A stretch of DNA of 64,000 nt from assembly GCA_021413965.1 (NCBI GenBank), contig JAIOPI010000027.1:85883-149882 (forward strand), in the 5' to 3' direction. The notes below the pieces were generated by a model. It ran no database searches. It was given only the letters and a program-made list of their open reading frames with translations, and was not told the origin of the DNA. The number at the start of each line of letters is the position of its first letter. Position 1 is the stretch's first letter. The translations under genes were made by a program, and so were the position numbers. Below, piece by piece: positions 8,430 to 16,072 of the stretch. This DNA comes from Lentisphaerota bacterium (lineage in GTDB: Bacteria; Verrucomicrobiota; Kiritimatiellia; UBA8416; JAIOPI01).

Positions 8430-8882
8430 TCAGGCGGGGATGCCGGACTTCATGGCGTCGCGTGTGGCATGGGCGAAGGCAGCATGGCTCGCCATGGGCG
8501 AGTCTTCGGGTTCTTCCGTTTCGCAGGCGAATCGCGCAATGGTGGCGATGATCTCGCGCCGGCCCTGCTCGCTCAATCCTTCAAGCTTGAATCCGGCGGC
8601 ATAGAGCCCGGGCAGTGAACTCTTCTGGCACCAGATGCGGCGCACCGGCATGTAGATGTGCGCTTCCTTGTCCGCCTCCGGCACGACCAGCACCAGAGGA
8701 TGAATCTCCCCGTTTCGAGACGGAAATGGTTCGCGCGTGTACAACATGACGCCACCCGCCGACAGGTTGCCGACAAACCCCACCGGTTCCTCCGTCAGCA
8801 AATGTTTGACTACCAGATACTGGACCGTCACATAACGGCTGTGTTTGCGCTTCCGCAGCGGCATCTCCCCACCACCACTCAT
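8430..8882 (-). CDS. PilZ domain protein
   Basis: A protein of about 150 residues. The c-di-GMP-binding RxxxR element is visible as RKRKHSRY near the start and the D/NxSxxG element as GNLSAGGVML. The rest forms the beta-barrel (IHPLVLVVP, MPVRRIWCQK, YAAGFKLEGLSE), followed by a 30-residue tail. It probably reads c-di-GMP and alters surface or motility functions. The start is uncertain: ATG at 8882 is preceded by GGGGAGG only three bases away, while a GTG at 8918 would add twelve residues. It is a single gene. Confidence 0.82.
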   Translation of the reverse strand: MSGGGEMPLRKRKHSRYVTVQYLVVKHLLTEEPVGFVGNLSAGGVMLYTREPFPSRNGEIHPLVLVVPEADKEAHIYMPVRRIWCQKSSLPGLYAAGFKLEGLSEQGRREIIATIARFACETEEPEDSPMASHAAFAHATRDAMKSGIPA

Positions 8883-9154
8883 AAACCTCCCCAAGTCCTC
8901 ACGTATGTTCGTCCGCACCTAGAAGCAACTACTGTGCCTTTGTTTGACGAAGCCCGCCGGGCGAGTCTGATTTCGTTACTCTGCCGGGCGTTTCGTCAGA
9001 AACTGGTCATTTGGCTCGATTCCGGGCGCGTTCACGGGGGGTCCGCGGGCCGATCCGAGAGACTTCGGAACGCGAATTTGCAAAATCGACAGCACGAATG
9101 GGTCATGGACGGCGGCCTTTACCTCGCCGGGGGCGGGCTCTATAGTTTGGGCTC

Positions 9155-9685
9155 ATGCATACGGATGCCCCGCCCATGGCCAAGCCCGAACCCGTCCCTG
9201 ACGGCGTCCTGCCTTGGACGCGCTCGTGTTTTGTTTGTGGCGAGGAGAACCCGCACGGGCTGCGGCTGAGATCGCGCCATGAAAACGGGGTGGTCGTGCT
9301 GCGCTATGCCCCGCGCCCTTCGGATCGTGGATGGCGGGAGCTGGTGCATGGCGGCATCGCGACCACACTGCTGGACGAGGTCATGACCTGGGCCGCCATC
9401 CTGCACGTCCGCCGGGCCTGTGTGGCGGCGGAACTCGGCGTGAGACTGCTGCGGCCGATCGCGGTGGGCCAGCCCCTGCAGATCGTGGGCCAGATCACCG
9501 ATGGCAAGCCGCGGCTGATGCGGGCGAGCGGGCGAATCATGAATGCCGCCGGTCAAGTGCTCTTCGAGGCCACGGGCAAGTTCGTGCCCATGCGTGACGA
9601 CGTGGCCGCGCTTTGCGCGGAAGATTTCGTCGAAGGGCCTGAAGCCATACGGGTGGACCGGATCTTTCACCAATCCGGCGCGTGA
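9155..9685 (+). CDS. Hotdog-fold acyl-CoA thioesterase, PaaI family
   Basis: A 176-residue protein. Residues 25-36 read CFVCGEENPHGL, a cysteine-containing lead seen in many PaaI-like proteins, then VHGGIATTLLDEVM gives the hotdog central helix with the catalytic Asp/Glu. The rest (LLRPIAVGQPLQIVGQI, ASGRIMNAAGQVLFEATGKFV) fits the fold. It likely hydrolyses an acyl-CoA thioester; the acyl group is unknown. ATG at 9155 and ATG at 9176 are both possible starts. The 236 bp before it hold only a possible TATAGT box near 9140. Confidence 0.85.
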   Translation: MHTDAPPMAKPEPVPDGVLPWTRSCFVCGEENPHGLRLRSRHENGVVVLRYAPRPSDRGWRELVHGGIATTLLDEVMTWAAILHVRRACVAAELGVRLLRPIAVGQPLQIVGQITDGKPRLMRASGRIMNAAGQVLFEATGKFVPMRDDVAALCAEDFVEGPEAIRVDRIFHQSGA

Positions 9686-9695
9686 CCCATCCCGG

Positions 9696-10448
9696 CTAAG
9701 GGCCCGGCTTGGTGGCCGGCGCTTCCTGGCTGAGCGTCGACAGCTTGTCGATCGCCTCCTTGATGATGCGCTGGCGCTCTTCGCGCACCCGCTGCATTTC
9801 CCGCTGCAGCTCCTGCTCGCGGTCGCGCAGCACAATCTCCCGCTCGACCAGCCGGTGGTTCTGGTCCTCCATCGCGAGGCGGACGCCGTTGAAGATGGCA
9901 TCGCGCTCCTGGCGCAGCGCCTGCATGGAGTCGTTGACCGTTGCCGTGAGGCCGAGCTGGATGGCGTCGAGCTTGTGCACGTTGCCGGCCAAGCCTGCGC
10001 CGAGGCCGTCCATCTGCGTCTTCGACTGCGCGGCCGTGTCGTGCACGAGGCCGCCGATGCGCTCCACCTCGGCCGTGGTGGCGTCAAGCGCCACGACCGT
10101 GCGCGCCTGGTCCGCTCGCACGTGGTGGAGCGCCAGGGCGAGAACGGCGATCAGCGCCAGCATGCCGGTGCTCAGGATGAGCAACAGCCGGCTGGCGCGC
10201 GTGTGGCGGCGCACGTGGTCGCGCATCTCGGCGATGGCCAATTCGTGACGCTTGATCTCCTGCTCGCGCAGGTCGCCTAGCTTTCGAAGCTGAAGGACGA
10301 CCTCCTCCTGCAGTCGGCCCGGGAGGCTGTCCAGCGGCGCCGACGGGGCCAGGACGGTAACGCCCTGATCCGCCGCCCCCGCGGGGGGTGGCTCGGGGGG
10401 CGGCGCGCCCCCGGTGTCGGGTTCAGAAACGTGCGTCGGGTCGGTCAT
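9696..10448 (-). CDS. Membrane-anchored coiled-coil protein, unknown function
   Basis: A 250-residue protein. A Pro/Ala-rich N-terminus of about 40 residues is followed by a charged helix (RKLGDLREQEIKRHE), one membrane segment (LLLILSTGMLALIAVLALAL, near 108-127), and a long alpha-helical region ending in a strong coiled coil (REQELQREMQRVREERQRI). Most of the protein would lie outside the cytoplasm. No family is recognised. The ATG at 10448 (MTDPTHVSEP) is the best start; the gene faces away from the divergent sppA-like gene at 10601. Confidence 0.65.
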   Translation of the reverse strand: MTDPTHVSEPDTGGAPPPEPPPAGAADQGVTVLAPSAPLDSLPGRLQEEVVLQLRKLGDLREQEIKRHELAIAEMRDHVRRHTRASRLLLILSTGMLALIAVLALALHHVRADQARTVVALDATTAEVERIGGLVHDTAAQSKTQMDGLGAGLAGNVHKLDAIQLGLTATVNDSMQALRQERDAIFNGVRLAMEDQNHRLVEREIVLRDREQELQREMQRVREERQRIIKEAIDKLSTLSQEAPATKPGP

Positions 10449-10600
10449 GCGTGTCACTCCGGATGCCGGCGTCATCGCGACGGCCGCCGACGGACAAGAG
10501 CCTAGCAACGGCGCGCATGGCCGTCAAACGCCGCCCTTCGCGCTTGCTCAGGGCTGGAGGGGTGACCTACACTTCCGCTTCACTTGGAAGGAGTGTGGAT

Positions 10601-11617
10601 GTGAGCGACGGTCCGAAGAAATCGCGGCACGGTTGTCTGTGGCTGACCGTCGCGCTCTGCGCCGTCCTGGTGATTGCCGGCACGGTCATCGTCCTGGCGG
10701 CCTTGGCCGTGGGCCGGTCCCTGCACCTGGGATCCAGCGTGGCCCGCGAGTGGGGGGCGGATGAATTCCCGGATTTGAATGAAGTCTGGGCGTACGGGTC
10801 GGGCGACTCCAAGGTCGTCACGATTCCGATTCGCGGGTTCATCACGCTCGACGAGGGCGGCGATCTGCTCGGCGATGCGGGCATGTCCTCGCAACTGGCG
10901 CTGCTGGCCATCCGCCGGGCCACGCACGACGACGAGGTCCGGGCCATCATTCTGGATGTGGACAGCGGCGGCGGCGGCATCACGGCCAGCGACATCCTGT
11001 ACCAGGCGCTGATGGACTTTCGCGCCGCGCAGGATGGTCGCGTCGTGGTTGCCATCTTCGGCGACGTTGCCGCCTCCGGGGCGTACTACATCGCCCTGGC
11101 CGCCGACCACATCGTGGCGCGGCCGACCACGGTGACGGGGTCCATCGGCGTGCTCATGCAGAGCCTCAATGCGCGCCAGCTGGGCGACAAGATCGGCGTG
11201 CATGACGTGACGATCAAGTCGGGACGTAACAAGGACCTGTTGAATCCCCTGGAGGATTTGACCGAGGAGCAGCGCGCCCTGCTGCAGGGCATCGTGGACG
11301 ACCTGTACGCGCGCTTCGTCGGTCTCGTCGCCGAGCGCCGTGACCTGCCCGAAGACAAGGTGCGTGAATTCGCCGACGGGCGCGTGATCACGTCCGCCGA
11401 GGCCCTCCGGCTCGGCCTGATCGATGAAATCGGCTATTGGAATGATGCCATGGCGGCAACGTCGGACCTGCTGGAAGTGGACGACATCAAGGTCTTCCGT
11501 TATGAGGAGACCTTCTCGTTCTCCTCGTTCCTGCGCGTCGCCCAGCGCTGGCAGCCCGTGAGCAGCCTGCTCGGCCGGGCTGGGCGCGTGCGCCTGCTCT
11601 ACCAGTGGCAAATGTAA
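10601..11617 (+). CDS. sppA: Signal peptide peptidase SppA-type S49 serine protease
   Basis: A 338-residue inner-membrane protease of the short (single-domain) SppA type. A membrane helix lies at about 12-36. The S49 core shows ILDVDSGGGGITAS, the catalytic serine in GDVAASGAYYIALAAD (S159) and the general-base lysine in IKSGRNKD (K211 by comparison with the family). It cleaves leftover signal peptides and membrane protein fragments. The GTG at 10601 has AAGGAG seven bases upstream; an in-frame GTG six bases earlier is less well spaced. The next gene begins 63 bp downstream on the same strand. Confidence 0.9.
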   Translation: MSDGPKKSRHGCLWLTVALCAVLVIAGTVIVLAALAVGRSLHLGSSVAREWGADEFPDLNEVWAYGSGDSKVVTIPIRGFITLDEGGDLLGDAGMSSQLALLAIRRATHDDEVRAIILDVDSGGGGITASDILYQALMDFRAAQDGRVVVAIFGDVAASGAYYIALAADHIVARPTTVTGSIGVLMQSLNARQLGDKIGVHDVTIKSGRNKDLLNPLEDLTEEQRALLQGIVDDLYARFVGLVAERRDLPEDKVREFADGRVITSAEALRLGLIDEIGYWNDAMAATSDLLEVDDIKVFRYEETFSFSSFLRVAQRWQPVSSLLGRAGRVRLLYQWQM

Positions 11618-11680
11618 TGCCGAGATCCGTCGTCACGCCGCCCGGCGGCAACGGGGAACGGTCCGCCGCGCTTGGGAAGC

Positions 11681-12274
11681 ATGAATGCGCGCGTTTTTGA
11701 CGGTGTCATCTTCGACATGGACGGCACGCTGACGCGGCCGAGCTTGGACTTTGCCGCCATCCGGCGGGAGCTCAACCTGCCGGCAGGCGACATCGCCCAC
11801 CAGGTGCAGGCCCTCCCGCCCGTGGAGCAGCGCGCCGCCTGGGCGATCATTGAAGCGCACGAGGCCCGTGCCCGCGCGGACCAGGCGCTCCAGCCCGGCG
11901 CAGAGGACCTGCTGCGCGATTGCCGGCAGCGCGATATGCGGGTAGGGTTGATCACACGCAACGACGCCACCAGCGTCGCCCATCTGTGCGAACGCTTTGG
12001 CCTGACCTTCGATGCGGTGGTCACACGGGAGTTTCCCGTCATGAAGCCCCACCCGGACACCGTGCGCCATATTCTCGAGCAATGGGCATTGCCTGCGGAC
12101 CGCGTGCTGATGGTCGGCGACTACGTGCATGATCTCGACTGTGGCCGCGCCGCCGGGACCGCGACCTGCTTCTTCTTCAATTCCGGCCACACCGACTACA
12201 GCGCCCAGGCGGATTTTGTGGTGCGGTCCATGGACGAACTCGGCTGCATCCTCTGGGAGGTATCCGAACCGTGA
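11681..12274 (+). CDS. HAD-superfamily hydrolase, Gph/IA type
   Basis: A 197-residue phosphatase. Motif I FDMDGTLTRP, motif II LITRNDAT, motif III VMKPHPDT and motif IV MVGDYVHDLDCGR are all present. The small cap lies between 20 and 75. The motif II TRN variant is common in eukaryote-like and PVC HAD proteins. The substrate is unknown. The ATG at 11681 follows a GGGAAG site. Its stop overlaps the GTG of the M48 protease gene by 4 bp, so the pair is co-translated, and both follow the sppA-like gene. Confidence 0.85.
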   Translation: MNARVFDGVIFDMDGTLTRPSLDFAAIRRELNLPAGDIAHQVQALPPVEQRAAWAIIEAHEARARADQALQPGAEDLLRDCRQRDMRVGLITRNDATSVAHLCERFGLTFDAVVTREFPVMKPHPDTVRHILEQWALPADRVLMVGDYVHDLDCGRAAGTATCFFFNSGHTDYSAQADFVVRSMDELGCILWEVSEP

Positions 12275-13890
12275 ACCCCGTGGCGATTCCTGCCGTTCGT
12301 CGAATGTCGCGTTTGAACCCCCTGCTGGGTGGCCTCTTGCTCGTCCTGTTCGCGGCGGCCTGCGCCACCAATCCCGTGACCAAGAAACGCGAGTTCCACT
12401 GGCTGTCCGAAGGGCAGGAGAAGCAAATCGGGGAATCCAGCTACCTTGCCTACCAGCAGGCGGAGGGTGGCACCTACGAGGTGGATCCCGCAGTGGCGAG
12501 CTACGTGAAGCGCGTCGGTGAAACGCTCTGGCGCGTCAGCGACCGGCCGCAGCTTCCGTACGACATCGTCGTGCTCAACAACTCCGTGCCCAATGCGTGG
12601 GCGCTGCCAGGCGGGAAGATGGCCATCAACCGCGGACTGCTGACGGCCCTGCACAGCGAGTCCGAGCTGGCGGCCGTGCTCGGGCATGAAATCGTGCACG
12701 TGGCGGCGCGTCATGGAGCGAAGAGCGTGGAGCGCGGCACACTGCTGCAGGTCGGCCTGCTCGGCATCGGCCTGGCGGCACAGGATCGCGACTACGAACA
12801 GATCGTGCTGGCCGGCTCGGGGGCCGTCGCGGGCCTGACGTCGCTGACCTTCAGCCGCCGGGATGAACTGCAGGCCGACAAGTACGGTATCGCCTATATG
12901 TCGCGCGCGGGCTACGACTTGCAGGCCGCCGTGACCTTGCAGGAGCTGTTCGTGAAGCTGTCCAGCGGCCAGGATTCCGGCTGGCTCGCGGGGTGGCTGT
13001 CCACGCATCCGCCATCGCCGGAGCGCGTGGAAGCCAACCGCCTGACGATCGCGCAGTATGCGACCGGGGGGCTCGTGGGGCGCGACACCTACTCGAACGC
13101 GATGGCGCACCTGATGGCCACCGCGCCGGCGTATGCAAAGGGTGACGAGGGCTGCAAGGCGCTCCAGCAGCATCAGGCCGACGCGGCGCTGGCGCTGGCG
13201 CAGGAGGCGATAGCGATCGAGCCGGGCGAGGCGCTTTTTCACGGACTGGCGGCAAAGGCCTATGCGCAGAAGCAGGCGTGGGACCAGGCACTGGACAGCC
13301 TCAATCGCGCCATCGCGCTGAACAGCCGCTACTTCGAGTATTACCTGAGCCGCGGGCAACTGCTGCACGAGCGGGGACAGATCGATGCGGCGCGCGCGGA
13401 TCTGAACGAGAGCATCCAGTGGCTGCCCACTGCCTCCGCCCATTATCTGTTGGGGGCCATGGATCTGGATGACGGGGACAGCAGCCGTGCCGTGGAGCAT
13501 TTCCGGGCGGCCGCGGAGTCCGAATCGGACGAGGGGCGCAAGGCGGCCGTGCTCCTGGCCAAGCTGGAGCTGCCGGAACACCCGGAGCGCTATCTGCAGG
13601 TGGCCTACGCGCTGGATGACAAAGGCTACCTGGTGCTGATCGTGGAGAACGGCAGCCCTGTGGATGTGAGCACGTGCGAGGTGGGCTTGGCGACCCGCGA
13701 CGAGCCCTCCTGGGCGCGCCAGGTGTTTCCGCAGGGGGTGCCGGCGCGACGGGCAAGCAAGTTGCCGACGCGCCTTGGGCCTTTTACCAGCGTGAAGGCG
13801 GCGCAGGATGCCGTGCGATACCGGTTTGAGCGGGTGGCGGTGGCAGGGGCCAGCCAAGCACCCACACCCCGGACGTCCCGGTTCTGGTGA
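12271..13890 (+). CDS. M48 metalloprotease lipoprotein with TPR repeats (BepA-like)
   Basis: A 539-residue periplasmic lipoprotein protease. The signal peptide ends with a lipobox (LFAAAC, C31). The M48 domain has NAWALPGGKMAIN, zinc-binding HEIVH (139-143) and the downstream glutamate ligand in RRDELQADKYG. The second half (about 290-450) holds TPR-type helices. This is the architecture of BepA/YfgC, which degrades stalled outer-membrane proteins. A C-terminal domain of about 90 residues (YLVLIVENGSPVDVSTCEVG) is extra. The GTG start at 12271 overlaps the previous stop. Confidence 0.9.
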   Translation: MNPVAIPAVRRMSRLNPLLGGLLLVLFAAACATNPVTKKREFHWLSEGQEKQIGESSYLAYQQAEGGTYEVDPAVASYVKRVGETLWRVSDRPQLPYDIVVLNNSVPNAWALPGGKMAINRGLLTALHSESELAAVLGHEIVHVAARHGAKSVERGTLLQVGLLGIGLAAQDRDYEQIVLAGSGAVAGLTSLTFSRRDELQADKYGIAYMSRAGYDLQAAVTLQELFVKLSSGQDSGWLAGWLSTHPPSPERVEANRLTIAQYATGGLVGRDTYSNAMAHLMATAPAYAKGDEGCKALQQHQADAALALAQEAIAIEPGEALFHGLAAKAYAQKQAWDQALDSLNRAIALNSRYFEYYLSRGQLLHERGQIDAARADLNESIQWLPTASAHYLLGAMDLDDGDSSRAVEHFRAAAESESDEGRKAAVLLAKLELPEHPERYLQVAYALDDKGYLVLIVENGSPVDVSTCEVGLATRDEPSWARQVFPQGVPARRASKLPTRLGPFTSVKAAQDAVRYRFERVAVAGASQAPTPRTSRFW

Positions 13891-13917
13891 GAGGGCTCGC
13901 GTGCAGCGGGCCGCCGC

Positions 13918-14517
13918 TTACTTCGCGTAGAATTCGACGACGACCGGCACTTCGCAGACGATCGGGATTTCTTCCCGGGCCGGCAGCCGCGTGTAGATCG
14001 CGCTGAACTGGTCCTTGTCCACCGTCAGGTACGGCACAGGCTGCACGTCCTGAATGGCATTCTTGACCGCATCCAGCGTCTTGCTCTTGCTCTTGATGGC
14101 GATCGTGCTGCCGGGGCGGACGAGGAACGACGGGATATTGACTCGCTTGCCGTTGACCAGCAGGTGGCCGTGGCTGACGAGCTGGCGCGCGGCGTAGATC
14201 GTCGAAGCAAAACCGGCCCGCAGGGTCAACGCGTCCAGGCGCGACTCCAGCATGTGCATCAGGTTGTCGCCCGTGTTGCCGTGCTTGGCCGTGGCCTTGA
14301 CGTAGTAGTTGTGCAGCTTGCGATTGGTGAGATTGTACTGAAACGACAGGCGTTGCTTCTCCAGCAACTGGCGGCCGTAGTCGGAGACTTTCTTGCTGAA
14401 GCGCGAGCGATGCATGCCGGCCGCGCCGGGCTTGCGATCCATCCACTTCGAGGCCTTGCGCGTCAACGGAATGCCAACGCGACGGGAGAGCTTAACCTTG
14501 GGTCCTGTGTACTTCAT
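13918..14517 (-). CDS. rpsD: 30S ribosomal protein S4
   Basis: A 199-residue S4. It starts MKYTGPKVKLSRRVGIPL, has the S4 RNA-binding domain (SRLDALTLRAGFA, ARQLVSHGHLLVNGKRVNIPS), and lacks the zinc-binding cysteines at the N-terminus, so it is the zinc-free form. S4 starts small-subunit assembly. Here rpsD stands outside the alpha operon, following a nuclease gene by 104 bp and with a hairpin in its leader that may give it its own control. Confidence 0.96.
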   Translation of the reverse strand: MKYTGPKVKLSRRVGIPLTRKASKWMDRKPGAAGMHRSRFSKKVSDYGRQLLEKQRLSFQYNLTNRKLHNYYVKATAKHGNTGDNLMHMLESRLDALTLRAGFASTIYAARQLVSHGHLLVNGKRVNIPSFLVRPGSTIAIKSKSKTLDAVKNAIQDVQPVPYLTVDKDQFSAIYTRLPAREEIPIVCEVPVVVEFYAK

Positions 14518-14530
14518 AAGTGCTTATTAC

Positions 14531-14552
14531 TCCGCCCGCCTTTTCGGGCGGA
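14531..14552 (-). promoter_or_regulatory. Hairpin in the rpsD leader
   Basis: A perfect 8-bp GC stem (14531-14538 with 14545-14552, six-base loop) ends 13 bases before the rpsD ATG on the minus strand. Its 3' arm contains the first part of the only clear GGAG ribosome site. There is no T-run, so it is not a terminator. It may let S4 or another factor control translation. Confidence 0.4.
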
Positions 14553-14621
14553 AAGGGGGAATATGTACCCGAACCCACCCGGTCGCGCAAGCCTTTTTTG
14601 CCGGGGAGGCGCGAGGCCCGG

Positions 14622-15461
14622 TTATTCGCTGGTGGTGAACGCGCCTTCGAACCGGGCGATGCTCTTTGGCCCCAAGCCTTTGACGCGAGCCAGATCAATG
14701 ACGTTGGTGTAGGGTCGGCCCGCCACAATCCGCTCGGCGGTGACCGGCCCGATCCCCGGCACCATCAGGAGATCCTCCTTGGTGGCCAGGTTGATATTGA
14801 GCAGTTTGCCGCTCGACGGTGAGGCGCCGGCTTCGATTCGCATGAGCTCCTCGTCCTCGCGGCGCTGCTCGGCGCGATCTGCCGCCAGATGCGTGGGATC
14901 CGCAGAAGCCCAAATGCCAGCGTGCCGGAGCATGGCTGAGTCCTCGAGGTCCCGCAGGCGGTCCCACTGCTCCGCCTGCGAGGTCCCGTCGGGCGTCGGC
15001 CGTCCAGCGCCCATGACTCGGGCCACGCCCCTGGCAACCAGCAGGCTTCCCAAGTCGCGCCCATCCGCCAGGGTCACGAAGGCATAGTAGCGGGCATGTC
15101 CGGAAGAACCGCCTCCGGGGCTGAAGGCCGTGTGAATGGTGAATGGCTGCGCCAGCAACTCGCGAGTCGTGGCGCCAGCCTCGACGCCAAAGGCCATGGC
15201 GTCCTTCACCTCGTGCAAGCCGAAATAGCGCATCTGCTCCCGTACGCGCCGGGCCATGGCCTCATGAAAGGCGGATGTTTCCGGACAATCCACGAAGTAC
15301 AGGCGCACAATCATGCTGGTCGTGGCGGTCTGGACCCAGAAGCTGTCGCCGTCGTTGATGGAATTTTCCCGGTAATGGACTTGGGTGAAGGTTTGCAGCG
15401 GTTCGGTCGCCGTTGCGATCGCACCCGCCAGGCAAAGAAGCGCGACTAGCCAACATCTCAT
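14622..15461 (-). CDS. Secreted thermonuclease-like (SNase) protein with C-terminal helix-hairpin-helix
   Basis: A 279-residue exported protein. A signal peptide (MRCWLVALLCLAGAIATA) is followed by an SNase domain: DGDSFWVQ, then RLYFVDCPETS (first active-site Arg and Asp), and YYAFVTLADGRDLGSLLVARGVARV. The last 65 residues are a ComEA-like HhH DNA-binding unit (LNINLATKEDLLMVPGIG, then GPVTAERIVAG). A secreted nuclease with an HhH tail could cut or bind external DNA; whether it serves uptake or feeding is unknown. It is upstream of rpsD on the same strand. Confidence 0.85.
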   Translation of the reverse strand: MRCWLVALLCLAGAIATATEPLQTFTQVHYRENSINDGDSFWVQTATTSMIVRLYFVDCPETSAFHEAMARRVREQMRYFGLHEVKDAMAFGVEAGATTRELLAQPFTIHTAFSPGGGSSGHARYYAFVTLADGRDLGSLLVARGVARVMGAGRPTPDGTSQAEQWDRLRDLEDSAMLRHAGIWASADPTHLAADRAEQRREDEELMRIEAGASPSSGKLLNINLATKEDLLMVPGIGPVTAERIVAGRPYTNVIDLARVKGLGPKSIARFEGAFTTSE

Positions 15462-15682
15462 GATTGTACGATTCGCGTGTGGCCGCCCGGTGCGGACGCG
15501 GATCTCCCCCGAAAACCCTATTATTTTACCAGATTCAGACCCGGCGGTGCTATAGGTTTCGGAACCGGGCCGCCAAGGTCGTGGCGGCTCGAGCGGAGGT
15601 ACGGTCAGGACGCGAGGATGGGAGGGCGCGCGCGTCGGGCGATGATTGACTCAACCAGGAGGGGGTGGACGAGCCAGGGGGG

Positions 15683-16048
15683 TCAGGCGTATTTCTTGAC
15701 CGTCGCCAGCAGTTCCTGCGAATCACAAGGTTTGATCAGGTAATCCGTGGCGGACAGCCCCTGAGCCTTGAAGATGGCACTCGATTCGCCACGCGCGGTC
15801 AGCATGACGACGGGAATGTTGCGCGTCTTCTCGGTTTTGCGCAGTTTCCGAAGCGTTTCGAATCCGTCCATGCCTGGCATCATCACGTCGAGCAGGATGA
15901 TGTTGGGTGCGTCGCTCTGCGCGCGGTCAAAGCCAGCCTGGCCATCGTGGGCGGCAATGACGTCGTAGTCGTTCGCTTCCAGCCGCATCTGGATCATGTC
16001 AACGAACTCGGTCTCGTCGTCTACGATCAATACCTTCTTCTTGGGCAC
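15683..16048 (-). CDS. Single-domain response regulator (CheY-like)
   Basis: A 121-residue receiver domain without an output domain. The acidic pair is in LIVDDETEF, the phosphorylated Asp is D54 (ILLDVMMPGMDG), followed by the conserved Thr/Ala (VVMLTARG) and Lys (LIKPCDS). It starts 24 bp after the stop of the histidine kinase gene on the same strand, so it is the probable direct partner. Output must be through protein contact. The 221 bp downstream, to 15462, hold no gene. Confidence 0.93.
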   Translation of the reverse strand: MPKKKVLIVDDETEFVDMIQMRLEANDYDVIAAHDGQAGFDRAQSDAPNIILLDVMMPGMDGFETLRKLRKTEKTRNIPVVMLTARGESSAIFKAQGLSATDYLIKPCDSQELLATVKKYA

Positions 16049-16072
16049 GGCGCGGTCTCCTTCGGCGATCCT

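Noticed and set aside
12196..13857. 553-codon minus-strand frame
   Set aside because: Antisense to the M48 protease; His/Gln/Arg-rich shadow without domains.
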